Assembly (NCBI GenBank): GCA_016720905.1
Contig: JADKJT010000001.1
Location: 372,001 to 436,000, forward strand
From: Gemmatimonadaceae bacterium
GTDB lineage: Bacteria; Gemmatimonadota; Gemmatimonadetes; Gemmatimonadales; Gemmatimonadaceae
DNA: 64,000 nucleotides
Reading direction: 5' to 3'
How positions within the stretch are numbered: the first letter of the stretch is position 1; every line of letters starts with the position of its first letter. The notes below the pieces were generated by a model that was given only the letters and a program-made list of their open reading frames with translations, searched no databases and had not been told where the DNA came from. Positions 55,722-64,000 of the stretch are shown piece by piece. Made by a program: the position numbers and the translations under genes.

Positions 55722-57653
55722 TCAGTAGGAGAACCAGGTGGCCGCGTTGAAATTCTGCGGATTGATTTCGTAGAACTGACTGAGCGACCAGCGTCCCGTG
55801 GTGGGGAAGTACGGGGGCGGGTAGTTGAGCGCGCACTTGTTGAACGAAATATCCGACGTGTAGCCGTGCAGTGCCGTACCACTGATCGTGCCGCCCTGTC
55901 CGGCGCGCGATTGAATGCGACCGCCCACTTGACGCACAAACCCGCGGTTGACCCAGTTCGTGGTGGCGAGTCCCGCCGGCGGACTGGGACGCTCGGTGCC
56001 GATGGATTTGAGCGCCAGCGCCGTGGCGTGCACCACCAGATCGGACGTGGTGGCTGACGGATTGAAATCCTTGCGCGGCAACAGCCACGCGGCCCCGGTG
56101 GTGGAATTGTCACGCCGCTGCTGCGGCGCATTCAGCATGTTGTCCGCCCACAGCACATTCTCGCCAGAGAACACCCCGACGATATCGTCATCGGGCTTGC
56201 ACGAACCCGACGTGGTGCCGGGATTGACCGACTGCTGCAGGTCGTGGAGCACCACCGTGTTATTGCGGCTGGCAATGGTGACGCGCCCACGCACGACACC
56301 ACTGATGCCCGCGCGCCCTTCCACGAAGATGACGCCGCGAAAATTGGGGTTGTAGCGTGCGCTGAGGGGCCACAGATATGCGCCGTCCAGACGGGCTGAG
56401 ACAGCCGCCGGCACACTGCCAGAGCTGCGCACCAGCCAATCGCCAGCGGCGTCGGTGGCGGTGAACAGGCCGGTCGCCTTCAGTCGCTCGTCACCGCCCA
56501 GAAAACATTTGGCGTTGACGTTGTCGTAGGCGTTCTGCTTGTTGAGCATCTTGGCGCGATAGTTGGCGCCAGCGGCCACCACGGGAATGGCGGCAAACGT
56601 CGCCGCCACGGCGGTGCGGCCGGCAACCACGGAGGTTACCCCGCAATTGTACGAGAACAACGTGCTGTCACCGCCCGCGCCGCCACCCGGTGTCGGCGCG
56701 CTCCCCGGCGGCGCCGGAGTGCGGGCCATGGCGTACCCCATGCCATACGCGGATGCCGCGCGCACCTGATACACGCGGAAGTACCCGTCGTCGGGACCGG
56801 TGGTGTTGCCGTCCCCATCCACGTCAATCGCCACAAACTCGATGCGCATGGTGACCAGCGCGCTATCGCCACTCACCACGGTAGGCGTGAACACGTACCC
56901 GGCCTTGGCGGCAATCGTCTTGAGGATATTGAGATCGGCCGTGCTGGGGAGCGCGATTGGCGCCACGAATTCCTGCGCCGGTCCCTTGTTGAACTGGCCG
57001 CCCGGCTTGTTGTACACGCCCTTGGCCGTGGTCACAACGTCCTTGAAGATCGCCTGCGGCGGCGTGCCCGAGAAGATGTACAACGAGTCGTTCGAGTGTA
57101 ATGGACCCTGCGCCGTCCAGCCATTCGCGAACCAGAGAATGCTGCCATCCCACAGCTTCGACTGGTCAGTGAAGTACGCATACTTCGCAAACGACTGCTG
57201 ACTCACCAGCGAACGCCGGATGGCCACGTTGCCGCTGGCATCGACGGCCTGAGAGACGATTTCACCCTGCACGCCGAACTCGCCCGCGTTGGCCAGCGAA
57301 TCGGCGTTGCCGATGCGCGCCACCCACGTGGTCCGCTTGACGCCGTTGGTGTTGGCAATCGACACATTGGATTCGACGGTGCGGTATCCCGTGGTGGGAA
57401 TCGAGTCGAGCTTGGCGTTGAGGCGATTGCGCGCCTCCTCAAGACCCGACAGGGCCGCGTCGTCCACCGCCGCCGCGCGGTCGCTGGACGCCTGGACCAG
57501 CGTACCACCCATCACCATCATGGCCGACGCCAGCGCAATGACACCGCCGACGATAGCCACCAGCATCACCGTCAGCAGGGCAATGCCTCGGCGGGTGCGA
57601 ACCAGTTGAGAGCCGGACGAACGGGCCGATGCACGCGGGATGCGGATACTCAT
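55722..57653 (-). CDS. PilX-like minor pilin/pilus assembly protein
   Basis: A 643-residue exported protein. The N-terminus has a hydrophobic helix after basic residues (RTRRGIALLTVMLVAIVGGV), like PilX/GspK-type minor pilins with a non-canonical cleavage site. The large mature part includes GGGAGGDSTLFSY and a beta-rich region near the end (GVIFVEGRAGISGVVRGRVT), found in DUF4900-type pilus-associated proteins. It is last of four overlapping minor-pilin genes; its start overlaps the PilW-like stop by four bases. It is probably a tip or priming component of a type IV pilus or type II secretion pseudopilus. Confidence 0.75.
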   Translation of the reverse strand: MSIRIPRASARSSGSQLVRTRRGIALLTVMLVAIVGGVIALASAMMVMGGTLVQASSDRAAAVDDAALSGLEEARNRLNAKLDSIPTTGYRTVESNVSIANTNGVKRTTWVARIGNADSLANAGEFGVQGEIVSQAVDASGNVAIRRSLVSQQSFAKYAYFTDQSKLWDGSILWFANGWTAQGPLHSNDSLYIFSGTPPQAIFKDVVTTAKGVYNKPGGQFNKGPAQEFVAPIALPSTADLNILKTIAAKAGYVFTPTVVSGDSALVTMRIEFVAIDVDGDGNTTGPDDGYFRVYQVRAASAYGMGYAMARTPAPPGSAPTPGGGAGGDSTLFSYNCGVTSVVAGRTAVAATFAAIPVVAAGANYRAKMLNKQNAYDNVNAKCFLGGDERLKATGLFTATDAAGDWLVRSSGSVPAAVSARLDGAYLWPLSARYNPNFRGVIFVEGRAGISGVVRGRVTIASRNNTVVLHDLQQSVNPGTTSGSCKPDDDIVGVFSGENVLWADNMLNAPQQRRDNSTTGAAWLLPRKDFNPSATTSDLVVHATALALKSIGTERPSPPAGLATTNWVNRGFVRQVGGRIQSRAGQGGTISGTALHGYTSDISFNKCALNYPPPYFPTTGRWSLSQFYEINPQNFNAATWFSY

Positions 57654-58843
57654 GGCACGGTCACCGAGCCGGAGGTGGAAAGCGTTGAGAGATTCGGCGT
57701 GCAATCCTGCAGGGCCAGCGCGTAGCTGTAGATCTTACCGGAGCCCTTTTGCACACTGGCGTCCTTGTAGGCATAGCTCCCAGTGGGTGCCACGCCGAGC
57801 GTGGTAATCGGCGTGCCCCAGGTGGTCACGCTGCTCAACTTGCGCCACAGCACGTATCGAATGGCATCCTGTTCACCGGTGCCGTCATCGGTGCCGCGTG
57901 CCCACGTCACCATGACGGCGTTGCTGTCCGCACGCCATTGCAGTGTCGGCGCCGGCGGCGCCAGCGGCACGCGACCACAGGCGCGCGACTGTCGTGCGTT
58001 GGCCACATTGGGCAGCGGAATCATGTAGCGAACCACGTCGCGGGTGGTGCCGCGCGGCGGCGTTGCTTCGTACACCACCTCCACCGCACGCAGCGCATCG
58101 ATGCGCATGCTGGTGGCGGTACCCGTGTCCGGTGCCACACCGCGCTTGGCCACGTTCTTCGAGAGCGGAAGCCAGTTGGCAGGCACCGAGTCAATGTTGG
58201 GATTGGTCGCGCCGAATTTCGCCGGGTCGTACCAATACTTGAAGAATGGCTTGCTTTGCGACTGCCGAAGTCCGGAGGCCACGACCTCAGCCGGCCTGTC
58301 GTTCACTTGACGATACAGCGCGTACGTGCCCTCAGAGCCGGCCACCGTATCCAGCGCGAATCGAAACGTGATCAGCTCGGCGTCGCTGTTGATGAACACG
58401 CCGGTGGTCTGCGAATAGCTCTGCAGCGGATAGGCGAATCCGGAGCCGGGGATGGTGATGCCGTTGGACGTGGTCAGCGCCGTCACTTCGGCGTCGCTGG
58501 CGAACGGGTCGACATATACCGCGCCCGTGAGTCGAATGGAGTCGGCGCGATTCGTGGTGAGGTCACTGTTGAACGCGAACACCGTGGGGCTCGCGTACAC
58601 GATGGTGGGCTGCTCTTCGGTCACGTTCGTGCCGGCCGTACGAATTTCCTGTCGCAGGATGTCCCGTCCGAAACGTCCGTTCTGGATACCAGCACTCCGA
58701 TCGGCGAGCACCCGAAAGCCCTTGCTTTGCGCCACCAGAAACCCCACGGCCGCCGTCAGCACGATGCTGAAGAGCGCCATGGCGATCATCAACTCGGCCA
58801 GGGTGAAGCCGCGACGGGTGCGACCCTTCCGGCGGGCGCTCAT
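57650..58843 (-). CDS. PilW/PulJ-like prepilin
   Basis: A 397-residue minor pilin. The type III signal reads RRGFTLAELMIAMALFSIVL, with Gly-Phe cleavage and Glu at +5, and is followed by a long hydrophobic helix. The C-terminal part contains fibronectin-like sequence (APPAPTLQWRADSNAVMVTW), unusual for a pilin and suggesting an added binding domain. ATGA overlaps link it to both neighbours in the four-gene set. Confidence 0.85.
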   Translation of the reverse strand: MSARRKGRTRRGFTLAELMIAMALFSIVLTAAVGFLVAQSKGFRVLADRSAGIQNGRFGRDILRQEIRTAGTNVTEEQPTIVYASPTVFAFNSDLTTNRADSIRLTGAVYVDPFASDAEVTALTTSNGITIPGSGFAYPLQSYSQTTGVFINSDAELITFRFALDTVAGSEGTYALYRQVNDRPAEVVASGLRQSQSKPFFKYWYDPAKFGATNPNIDSVPANWLPLSKNVAKRGVAPDTGTATSMRIDALRAVEVVYEATPPRGTTRDVVRYMIPLPNVANARQSRACGRVPLAPPAPTLQWRADSNAVMVTWARGTDDGTGEQDAIRYVLWRKLSSVTTWGTPITTLGVAPTGSYAYKDASVQKGSGKIYSYALALQDCTPNLSTLSTSGSVTVP

Positions 58844-59244
58844 GGGGCCGCCACCGCGATGGTACGCTTCACGGGCACTGGCATGGTCGATGCGCTCACG
58901 GTGACGGTGATTCGCTTGATGCGCTTGCCGGCGGTGGTGTCGGCGGACACGGCGGTCACGGTGGTCAGGCCATCAACGACTCCGTTGTACCCGCCGCCGG
59001 TCAGACTCTCGAGCGTACTCCAGGTGGGCCATGATCGTGCCATGGCCAATTGCAGATCGGCCCGCGCCTGGGCGCGACTGCGAATATTCGAGTCGCCAAC
59101 TGAGCGCTGGAACTTGGTGGTGCCCATGGAGAGCATGAGCACGACGCCGCTCAACAGCGTCAGCGCCAGCACGACTTCTACCAACGTGAAGCCGCGGTGC
59201 TGGTCGCGCCTGCGTTGCGTGATTTGCAGGGACGTCGCGCGCAT
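58840..59244 (-). CDS. PilV/GspI-like prepilin
   Basis: A 134-residue minor pilin with the signal HRGFTLVEVVLALTLLSGVV. The ATG at 59244 lies eight bases after GGAGG and overlaps the upstream stop by one base (TGATG), which I prefer over the ATG at 59259. It has a short globular domain with SADTTAGKRIKRITVTVS. It is the second gene of the minor-pilin cassette. Confidence 0.86.
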   Translation of the reverse strand: MRATSLQITQRRRDQHRGFTLVEVVLALTLLSGVVLMLSMGTTKFQRSVGDSNIRSRAQARADLQLAMARSWPTWSTLESLTGGGYNGVVDGLTTVTAVSADTTAGKRIKRITVTVSASTMPVPVKRTIAVAAP

Positions 59245-59831
59245 CAATTGCGCCTCCATCCGCTCGACGCCCAGATGTACCAGGTGGGCCGACCGGTGGC
59301 GCGGGCAATGGTCATCGCGCGCGTGTCCTTTTCACCGACACCCTTCTGTGAACGACCAGACGTGAGATAGAGCGTGAGCGGTCTGTCAGTCCCACCGTTG
59401 CGTTGGACCACGAGCATGGGTGAGCTGCCGAACATCAGCATCGACGGCACGTCGGCGGTGGCGGAACCGAACGCGGGCACACCGGCCCCGCGACCCAGCA
59501 CCACGCGCTCCGGAATCGGGAACGGGCGCGTCTTTTCGCCGTTGTCGAGCGTGAGATTGTTGTTCCTGTCCCAGATGGTGCGCACGACATGGTGCGCCGT
59601 GTCGAACACCACCAGCACGTTGTGACCGCGGGATACCGCCTCGCGCTGGGCCACCATGATGGCCATGCTCATCGTCCGCACGGCGCCGTCCACCTGGGCG
59701 CGTTCCACACGCACCTTCGGCAGCGCAATAGCGGCCATGATGCCGATGATCGCGACCACGACTAGCAGTTCGACGACGGTAAAGGCCCGTCGAAGCGCGA
59801 CCGCCGTCGGTCGCGCATTGTCCGTGCGCAT
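59244..59831 (-). CDS. GspH/FimT-like pseudopilin
   Basis: A 195-residue minor pilin; signal RRAFTVVELLVVVAIIGIMA, where the usual Gly before the cleavage site is Ala. The globular part fits GspH (AQREAVSRGHNVLVVFDT, strands to RPTWYIWASSGW). It is first gene of the cassette, so the order FimT/GspH - PilV - PilW - PilX matches type IV pilus minor-pilin operons. Core pilus genes are not in this window. Confidence 0.88.
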   Translation of the reverse strand: MRTDNARPTAVALRRAFTVVELLVVVAIIGIMAAIALPKVRVERAQVDGAVRTMSMAIMVAQREAVSRGHNVLVVFDTAHHVVRTIWDRNNNLTLDNGEKTRPFPIPERVVLGRGAGVPAFGSATADVPSMLMFGSSPMLVVQRNGGTDRPLTLYLTSGRSQKGVGEKDTRAMTIARATGRPTWYIWASSGWRRN

Positions 59832-59965
59832 GAGTCTCCCGGGTGAGATACGTCCTCACCTTGGACGCCCATGCGTGATTGCGGTCACGGGTGCTCCTGC
59901 GGGCACACACGCCACCGGTTCGGATCACCACAGGGTGACGGCTCGAGCCGGTGGCGTGACGGCCG

Positions 59966-62062
59966 TTACACCTCCACTTCCTCGGCCTCTTTCGCGTTCT
60001 CGGCGATGATCTTCTGCGCAGCGTCCGCCGGCACCTGTTCGTAGCTGTTGAAGCGACGGGTGAAAGTCCCGTGCCCGTGGGTGAGCGAGTACAACTGTGT
60101 CGCGTAGAGGTGCAGTTCCGACTGCGGCACCACGGCACGAATGGTGGTGCGATCGCCGTCGGCATCCGTGCCCAGAATGTGCCCGCGTCGGCCCGAGACA
60201 TCACCCAGCACATCGCCCAGGAAGGCGTCCGGGACGACAATTTCGAGCAGATCCAGCGGCTCGAGGATCACCGGTCGGCACTTGGGAGCCACTGCCTTGA
60301 ACGCCAGTATCCCCGCCATCTTGAACGCCATTTCGTTCGAGTCCACCGAGTGCGTTGATCCGTCGAACAGTTCGGCGCGGAAGTCCACCAGCGGGAATCC
60401 GCCCAGCACACCGCGTACAGACGCTTCCTGAATGCCGCGGTCCACCGCCGGGATGTACTTCGACGGAATGACCCCGCCCACGATCTTGTTATCGAACAGG
60501 TAGCCCTCGCCGCGCGGCATGGGGCTGAGCCGCACCCAGCAATCGCCAAACTGGCCGCGCCCGCCGGTTTGCTTCTTGTGACGACCCTGCCCTTCCGCCT
60601 TGGCCGTCAGCGCCTCGCGGTACGCGATGCGCGGCCTCGTGAGGTCGGCCTGCACGCCGAACTTGCGCTTGAGCACGGCCATCGCCACATCGAGATGCCG
60701 TTCACCCAGACCGCCCACGATGGTCTCGTGCGTTTCGGGATTGTAGTGCACGTCAATGGTGGGGTCTTCATCGTGCAGTCGCTTGAGCCCCAACTGGAGT
60801 TTTTCCTCCTCACCGCGCATGGTGGCGCGCACGGCGAATTGCACCAACGGCTCGGGAAACGCCACGGACGGCAGCCGAATGGGATGCTCCCGCGTGGACA
60901 GCGTGTCGTTGGTGTGCGTGTTGCGCAGCTTGGTCACGCACCCGATGTCGCCAGCGTGCAACACGGGCACTTCGACCCGCTCCCGCCCGCACGGGACCGC
61001 CAGATGCCCCAATTTTTCGGCGCCGTCGCGGGTGGCGTTGTACACCTCCTGTCCATTGGACACGCTCCCCGACAGCACGCGGAAGTAGCTCACATCGCCC
61101 ACATGCGGTTCGGCCAGCGTCTTGAACACCAGCGCGGCAAACGGACCGTTGTCGGTGGCATGCAACTGGATGGTCTCATGGCCTTCGGCGCCCGTGAGCG
61201 CGTGCATCTCCTCCATTTCGTAGGCGTTGGGCATCAGCTGCACCAGTTCAGTGAGCAATGCGCGCACCCCGATCATGCTGTCCGACGACACGGCAAACAG
61301 CGGGAAGAGGTCCATGCGCTTCATGGCCTCCTTCATGCCGTTGATCGCGCTGTCGCGATCGATTTCGCCGCCTTCGAGATACTTCTCCAGCAGCGCGTCA
61401 TCGGTGGCACTGATGGCTTCGATCAGTTCCTGGCGGTAGCGCTCATAGCGCTCCTGGCATTCCGCCGGAATGTCGGCCTCGACGAATTCACCCTTCGCGC
61501 CGCTGGTGTACATGTACGCACGCTGCGTGAACAGATTGATCACGCCACGGAAGTCGGCACCCGCACCGATGGGCACTTCCACCGGTATCACCTTGGTGGA
61601 CAGGCGTTGCTTGATCTGGGCGTACACCCGGTCAAAGTCCGCGTGCTCCTTGTCCATCATGGAGACGACAAACAGGATAGGATCCTGACGCGCCACGGCG
61701 GCCCGGAACATCCGCTCGGTGCCCACTTCCACACCGCTGGCCGCGCCAATCACGCACAGGGCGCCGTCTGCCGCGGTCAGCCCGGCCAGGGCATCACCCT
61801 GGAAGTCCAGTGAGCCCGGCGTATCAATGAAGTTGACCTTGCTGTCCATCCACTCCAGGTAGGCACACCCCAGCGAGATGGAATACCCGCGCTCGATCTC
61901 CTCGGGGAGGTGATCGGTGAGCGCGGTGCCGTCCTTGATGGTGCCGTGTCGCTTGCCGGAGCCGGCGGCGAAGCAGAGCGCATCGACCAGGCTCGTCTTG
62001 CCGCTCGCGCCGTGGCCGACCACGGCAATGTTTCGGATACCGGCGCTATCGTAGTCTCTCAT
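59966..62062 (-). CDS. Elongation factor G-like GTPase (EF-G2 type)
   Basis: A 698-residue translation-factor GTPase with all EF-G domains. The P-loop is VVGHGASGKTSL rather than the AHxDAGKTT of canonical EF-G, the G3 motif is DTPG, and the G4 motif, normally NKxD, reads SMMD. Domain IV (QTGGRGQFGDCWVRLSP) and domain V (RRGHILGTDADGD) are intact. It thus belongs to the second EF-G class whose role differs from the main factor (ribosome recycling or a stress role have been proposed for such paralogues). The ATG at 62062 has GAGGGG at good spacing. Confidence 0.85.
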   Translation of the reverse strand: MRDYDSAGIRNIAVVGHGASGKTSLVDALCFAAGSGKRHGTIKDGTALTDHLPEEIERGYSISLGCAYLEWMDSKVNFIDTPGSLDFQGDALAGLTAADGALCVIGAASGVEVGTERMFRAAVARQDPILFVVSMMDKEHADFDRVYAQIKQRLSTKVIPVEVPIGAGADFRGVINLFTQRAYMYTSGAKGEFVEADIPAECQERYERYRQELIEAISATDDALLEKYLEGGEIDRDSAINGMKEAMKRMDLFPLFAVSSDSMIGVRALLTELVQLMPNAYEMEEMHALTGAEGHETIQLHATDNGPFAALVFKTLAEPHVGDVSYFRVLSGSVSNGQEVYNATRDGAEKLGHLAVPCGRERVEVPVLHAGDIGCVTKLRNTHTNDTLSTREHPIRLPSVAFPEPLVQFAVRATMRGEEEKLQLGLKRLHDEDPTIDVHYNPETHETIVGGLGERHLDVAMAVLKRKFGVQADLTRPRIAYREALTAKAEGQGRHKKQTGGRGQFGDCWVRLSPMPRGEGYLFDNKIVGGVIPSKYIPAVDRGIQEASVRGVLGGFPLVDFRAELFDGSTHSVDSNEMAFKMAGILAFKAVAPKCRPVILEPLDLLEIVVPDAFLGDVLGDVSGRRGHILGTDADGDRTTIRAVVPQSELHLYATQLYSLTHGHGTFTRRFNSYEQVPADAAQKIIAENAKEAEEVEV

Positions 62063-62097
62063 CGTCCCCTCAACACGCCTTAGACTCAGTATTTCCC

Positions 62098-62176
62098 GGC
62101 TCCCGGAAGTGGGAGCCATGAGTCACCCAAGCGGGTGGCTTGCCGTAGCCTGCGCCCGGGCGCAGGCCTCGGCAAG
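62098..62176. other. Two hairpins between tauE and the EF-G-like gene
   Basis: A 20-bp perfect palindrome (GCCTGCGCCC/GGGCGCAGGC, 62148-62167) is extended by CTTGCCG/CGGCAAG arms (62139-62176). A second 7-bp stem GGCTCCC/GGGAGCC is at 62098-62117. On the minus strand they follow the exporter stop and form the leader of the EF-G-like gene. No T-tract follows. I could not match them to a known riboswitch. Confidence 0.6.
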
Positions 62177-62217
62177 GGGAATTACCTGACAGGCCGGACG
62201 AAGGACCGACTGACGGA

Positions 62218-63117
62218 TCAGGCCTCCGCTGCGGCCTCCGCACGCGAGACCATGGCCGACCGCAGCAGCGTCGCTGCCGTATACAGCACCACCACGACCA
62301 CGAGCCAACGCACGGCGTTCAACGGCATCTCCTTCACAATGAACGCGGCGATAAGCACCGCCGGCGCGCCGCCGATGATCAGCCCGAGTGCCGCCTTGAG
62401 GTCGAAGCGGAGCGAGCGGATGAACTGCAGCGATGCCACTGGCATCAGGAAGGCGCACGATCCCATCATGATGGGGAACGCCGCCTTGGGGGTCATGCCC
62501 AACAGGCTCACCAGAATCAGGCAGGGGCCGAAGAGGCCGATGCCCAGTGTCATCAGGGCACCCAAAATGAAGTTGCCCACGACTGCGATCACGAGCTTGG
62601 TGCCGTCGACACCAATGGCCTCACCCGGGGTCACACCCTTGTCGAGCGCGGTCATGGCCATCAGCACCGCCGCTACCAATAGGCACCCGCCCATGCCCCA
62701 TTGGATCGCACGTTTGGGGAGACGGGACACCACGCCGGCACCAAGCCACGCGCCCAGCGTAGCCGCAACGATCATCGAAATCAGCGTGGTAGGATCAACC
62801 CTGACGGCACTGATGAAGATGAACGCTTCGATCAATGTGGGTGTGGTGTGGCCGACGTTGAGCGTGCCCGGGATCTTCTCATCGGTCACCGACTTGGTCG
62901 ATCGGAAGAGCGCTGTGGTGGGGGCGAACGACCCGATACCCAGCGTGTCGAAGAAGTTGGTGATGAAGCCAATGCCGAGTCCTTTAGGAGTCGGGAGCGC
63001 GCGTTCCCCCGGCGACGCTTTCCGGTGACGTCCGACGGCCATGGCGATCGAGCCGAGGTGGAAGATGCTTACGACTCCGAGGGCAATGAGCAGCCACGTT
63101 TTGGCATCGAGCGACAT
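62218..63117 (-). CDS. TauE/SafE-family sulfite/organic anion exporter
   Basis: A 299-residue membrane protein with about eight hydrophobic helices. The family's two repeated halves show GIGFITNFFDTLGIGSFAPT and GALMTLGIGLFGPCLILVSL. TauE/SafE members export sulfite, sulfoacetate or related anions; the substrate is unknown. I chose the ATG at 63117, since the upstream extension to 63186 is polar and Pro/Arg-rich. It lies downstream of the terminator for the previous gene. Confidence 0.85.
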   Translation of the reverse strand: MSLDAKTWLLIALGVVSIFHLGSIAMAVGRHRKASPGERALPTPKGLGIGFITNFFDTLGIGSFAPTTALFRSTKSVTDEKIPGTLNVGHTTPTLIEAFIFISAVRVDPTTLISMIVAATLGAWLGAGVVSRLPKRAIQWGMGGCLLVAAVLMAMTALDKGVTPGEAIGVDGTKLVIAVVGNFILGALMTLGIGLFGPCLILVSLLGMTPKAAFPIMMGSCAFLMPVASLQFIRSLRFDLKAALGLIIGGAPAVLIAAFIVKEMPLNAVRWLVVVVVLYTAATLLRSAMVSRAEAAAEA

Positions 63118-63227
63118 GCGGCGGGGAGGGGCGACGGGGAGGGGTCGGCAGGCGGACGTGCGATCCATAGGATCGATCCCGGTCACCGGTTTCGCAACGG
63201 TCTTCGGACGATCCCATCCCGTCGAAG

Positions 63228-63270
63228 CCGGAAAAACAATCGGGCCGCGATCTGATGATCGCGGCCCGAT
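63228..63270 (-). terminator. Intrinsic terminator after the last minus-strand gene
   Basis: A perfect 14-bp stem, ATCGGGCCGCGATC/GATCGCGGCCCGAT (63239-63270) with a 4-base loop. On the minus strand it is followed directly by TTGTTTTTCC. It is 26 bases beyond the stop of the gene at 63297-63854, a textbook rho-independent terminator. Confidence 0.9.
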
Positions 63271-63296
63271 GACTTCTGACGGACAAAGCAGCGGTA

Positions 63297-63854
63297 TTAG
63301 TCGCTCTCCGTTTCGAATGTGAACGCATCGGCTTCCCGAAGCGAGTCCAACCAGTTCTCCACCCCGACGTCATCCCTGAGTGTGCTCCAGGCTCCGCCGC
63401 CGATTTCAGACGCATCGGACAACGAGAAGCTGAGCGCCCGCTCTGAACCTTCCGGCCAGTCTGGCATGGCCAGTCCGGCAGCGACCCGACGAAGCGTCTG
63501 GCCACATTCCCCGAGCAGCTCTGAGGCACGCGCCTGCAGCGTGAGGAATGGAATGTCGAGATCACGTGTGACCAGCCGACCCGTGGTGGCATCGCGCCAC
63601 GCCGAGTCACCAACCGCCCCGCGGTCAGGCCACACACCGAGATGTCGCACGACACCCGACTGGGGTGCTTCCAGTCGCTCACTTTCGACCGTGGCCGCAA
63701 GGGCCATGGCCAGCGACTGCGCATCGGCTTCGCCGTACAGCGTGACCACTTCACGCCGCGAGCGAGTACCGAAGGGAAGCACGGGAATCGAGTTCACGTG
63801 CGCAAGCACCGGCGAATCGTTCGGACGAGCCTCAAGTCGTACGAGGACGTCCAT
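63297..63854 (-). CDS. Protein of unknown function
   Basis: A 185-residue soluble protein with a good ribosome-binding site (TGGAGG, seven bases before the ATG). The sequence is mostly mixed helix/strand with an acidic C-terminus (LREADAFTFETESD). No domain is recognised. It ends before a clear intrinsic terminator, so it is probably transcribed separately from tauE. The rest of the window, 63855-64000, shows no gene I can support. Confidence 0.68.
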   Translation of the reverse strand: MDVLVRLEARPNDSPVLAHVNSIPVLPFGTRSRREVVTLYGEADAQSLAMALAATVESERLEAPQSGVVRHLGVWPDRGAVGDSAWRDATTGRLVTRDLDIPFLTLQARASELLGECGQTLRRVAAGLAMPDWPEGSERALSFSLSDASEIGGGAWSTLRDDVGVENWLDSLREADAFTFETESD

Positions 63855-64000
63855 CTGGTACCTCCAGTGTAAGAGACATGCACGAGGTGGGGAGAACCGT
63901 CTTCCGTGCGCCGTTCACGGGATGGACTCTCGACCCCACCAGCCAGCAACGTACAGGAACCAACGGGGCTGACCGCTCCCACGTTCCGCCCGCACGCCGT

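Noticed and set aside
62098..62176. Known riboswitch class (SAM, cobalamin, TPP).
   Set aside because: The conserved unpaired boxes of these classes are missing; only the hairpins are visible.

Overview
The window reads as chromosomal DNA of a high-GC, Gram-negative-type bacterium. Evidence for this includes an RND efflux pair, exported lipoproteins, a minor-pilin cassette and a caa3-type oxidase. The best guess is a member of Gemmatimonadota, inferred from Ig-like plus beta-propeller lipoproteins, an aspartate ammonia-lyase carrying a cyclic-nucleotide-binding domain, ThyX and overall style. No rRNA, tRNA, CRISPR, prophage or transposase was found. Genes are tightly packed, with many 4-base start/stop overlaps (ATGA or GTGA).

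Layout. 1-8226 (minus): RND permease (partial) and its adaptor, a two-PDZ protein, an amino-acid permease, leuS and an exported asparaginase. 8472-13643 (plus): cNMP-binding/aspartase fusion and a 1096-residue Ig-like/propeller lipoprotein. 13710-23074 (minus): DacB-type PBP, HGSNAT-like acyltransferase, a lipoprotein, an SRPBCC protein, ctaG and the oxidase genes coxIV-III-I-II. 23333-26172 (plus): a periplasmic binding protein overlapping a chemoreceptor by one base. 26262-36021 (minus): saccharopine-dehydrogenase-like enzyme, a frameshifted REC/GAF-GGDEF regulator, gyrA with a visible promoter, a mechanosensitive-channel-like protein, an MDR dehydrogenase and a propeller-like protein. 36202-41091: 2-oxoglutarate dehydrogenase E2 and lipoamide dehydrogenase around small unknown genes. 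41124-43383 (minus): anti-sigma-like protein, a frameshifted ECF sigma factor and a mosaic CoA-transferase. 43654-48411 (plus): a phasin/histone-H1-like protein, a heptose-kinase-like GHMP kinase, an M20 peptidase, a small unknown protein, an RNase HI with altered catalytic residues and a zinc-ribbon protein. 48422-55705: hydrolase, lipoproteins, squalene-synthase-like enzyme, FAD oxidase, MarR and ThyX. 55722-59831 (minus): four minor-pilin genes. 59966-63854 (minus): EF-G-like GTPase, TauE/SafE exporter and an unknown protein with a clear terminator.

The most unusual signal is not a protein. Two families of 7-bp tandem repeats (GAGTACT-type and GAGACGG-type) sit directly against stop codons. 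Of the eight convergent gene junctions in the window, six carry a full array, one carries a two-unit vestige and one is a direct gene overlap. None of the eight divergent junctions has an array. Several arrays are arranged as inverted halves, and a third element (a perfect 35-bp inverted repeat made of 9-bp units) follows the oxidase genes. Together they look like a repeat-based system marking or terminating transcription-unit ends. Other notable points are two single-base frameshifts (one at a perfect palindrome), the cNMP-aspartase fusion, an RNase HI lacking two of four catalytic acids and an EF-G homologue with a non-canonical G4 motif.
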